The notes beneath the pieces are model-generated. The model saw only the letters and a program-made list of their open reading frames with translations. It searched no databases and was not told the DNA's origin. The position numbers were made by a program, and so were the translations under genes. This document shows positions 5,805-6,251 of a stretch of 6,251 nt of DNA, one piece after another (position 1 is the stretch's first letter; every line of letters starts with the position of its first letter). This DNA comes from an uncultured Fretibacterium sp. (lineage in GTDB: Bacteria; Synergistota; Synergistia; Synergistales; Aminobacteriaceae): positions 1 to 6,251 of the forward strand of contig CALEPX010000075.1 of the NCBI GenBank assembly GCA_937911045.1, in the 5' to 3' direction.

Positions 5805-5835
5805 GTGTAATCTGGAATTGGTGTCTAGGTTACAC
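5805..5835 (+). repeat. 12-bp inverted repeat beside the end of the coiled-coil gene
   Basis: GTGTAATCTGGA (5805-5816) and TCTAGGTTACAC (5824-5835) flank a seven-base spacer. In plus-strand RNA all twelve positions pair, two of them G-U. In minus-strand RNA those two become C-A mismatches inside the stem, leaving the six outer pairs GTGTAA/TTACAC intact. It begins just three bases beyond the stop codon of the coiled-coil gene. It has no T-tract on either side. It may be a 3' end structure, a protein-binding dyad, or a terminator for a transcript arriving from the left. Confidence 0.4.
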
Positions 5836-5838
5836 AAA

Positions 5839-6222
5839 TTATCGTATTGAGCTTAACTTTGTATCAATGAGTCTTTCCACATCTTCGAGAGTGATTGACG
5901 GCTTAAAAAGTTTATGTAGAAAATCACCGAGAGCCGGAGCAAATATGGCAAATCCTAAAATCAAACCCAAAATGGAAAGTCCCCAATAAATGATAGTTTT
6001 CACGTCGTCAATGCGATCTGACATATTAACTTGAACGTCGTTAATGCGATTTTCTAATGCGCTTATGCGTGTATTCATTGTGTCGAGTTTGCCGCTGAAT
6101 TTCTCGTCGAGTAAGAGAATCGCTGTGTTAAGGCGTTGTATATCATCGTGTAACTGATTTAGTTTTGTGTCGAATTTGTCCATTCGAGTGTTAAACACGT
6201 CCTGCCTGACATATACGCTCAT
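5839..6222 (-). CDS. Coiled-coil protein with one transmembrane helix, phage lysis-type (holin/XhlA-like layout)
   Basis: The 127-residue protein has a long amphipathic coiled coil at about 8-75, with hydrophobic residues at heptad spacing (LNQLHDDIQRLNTAI, then LDTMNTRISALENRI). One strongly hydrophobic helix follows at about 76-98 (IIYWGLSILGLILGFAIF), then a short polar tail (ITLEDVERLIDTKL). Small coiled-coil-plus-single-helix proteins are common in phages beside lysis genes; XhlA of Bacillus PBSX is an example, although XhlA usually ends at the membrane helix. The function here is an inference from layout. No clear Shine-Dalgarno sequence precedes ATG at 6222, and the frame stays open upstream to the window edge (AALGAESQD before the Met). 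The true start may therefore lie outside the window. It ends in TAA. Confidence 0.65.
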   Translation of the reverse strand: MSVYVRQDVFNTRMDKFDTKLNQLHDDIQRLNTAILLLDEKFSGKLDTMNTRISALENRINDVQVNMSDRIDDVKTIIYWGLSILGLILGFAIFAPALGDFLHKLFKPSITLEDVERLIDTKLSSIR

Positions 6223-6251
6223 GTCTTGCGATTCTGCGCCGAGTGCTGCCG
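6219..6251 (-). CDS. Possible 3' end of an upstream gene (partial)
   Basis: In the frame that ends with TGA at 6221-6219, ten codons are open to the window edge (RQHSAQNRKT). The TGA shares ATGA with the candidate ATG of the coiled-coil gene, the usual arrangement for translationally coupled neighbours. It would explain the missing ribosome-binding site of that gene. Ten codons are too few to name a product. The alternative is that the coiled-coil frame itself continues upstream. Confidence 0.25.
   Translation of the reverse strand, partial: RQHSAQNRKT

Overview
The window looks like two unrelated pieces of DNA joined in one sequence. The left third (1 to about 1845) is eukaryotic in character. 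It opens with a tandem CCCCAAT array, C-rich strand running inward from the end, as at a real chromosome end. It is extremely AT-rich, with roughly one fifth G+C by eye, and it encodes one intron-free Asn/Lys/Glu-rich protein with an N-terminal PWWP chromatin-reader domain. A telomere about 100 bp from the 3' end of a single gene is the layout of a ciliate macronuclear gene-sized chromosome. A G4-type telomere repeat also fits a ciliate, and a gut or rumen ciliate is my best guess for the source.

The right part (about 1846 to 6251) is bacterial or phage in character. G+C is much higher, roughly 45% in the primase gene by eye. Codon use is mixed, strong Shine-Dalgarno sequences precede several starts, and genes overlap. 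The plus strand carries an 885-residue phage/plasmid-type primase-helicase (TOPRIM plus superfamily 3 helicase). It converges on a minus-strand cluster read from the right edge. In transcription order the cluster holds a coiled-coil protein with one membrane segment, a possible 18-residue peptide, a 67-residue protein, and a two-helix membrane protein resembling the SieB superinfection-exclusion family. The 396 bp between the convergent blocks holds no convincing gene. It contains stem-loops and a 22-bp imperfect direct repeat with a 40-bp period.

The right part reads as a piece of a prophage or phage: replication on one strand, and small membrane or exclusion/lysis-type proteins on the other. 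The change of character falls between the start codons of the PWWP gene and the primase, within about 56 bp. The simplest explanation is a chimeric assembly or ligation of ciliate and bacterial-virus DNA from one mixed sample. A real insertion of phage-like DNA into a ciliate chromosome would be more interesting, but the sequence alone gives no positive support for it.
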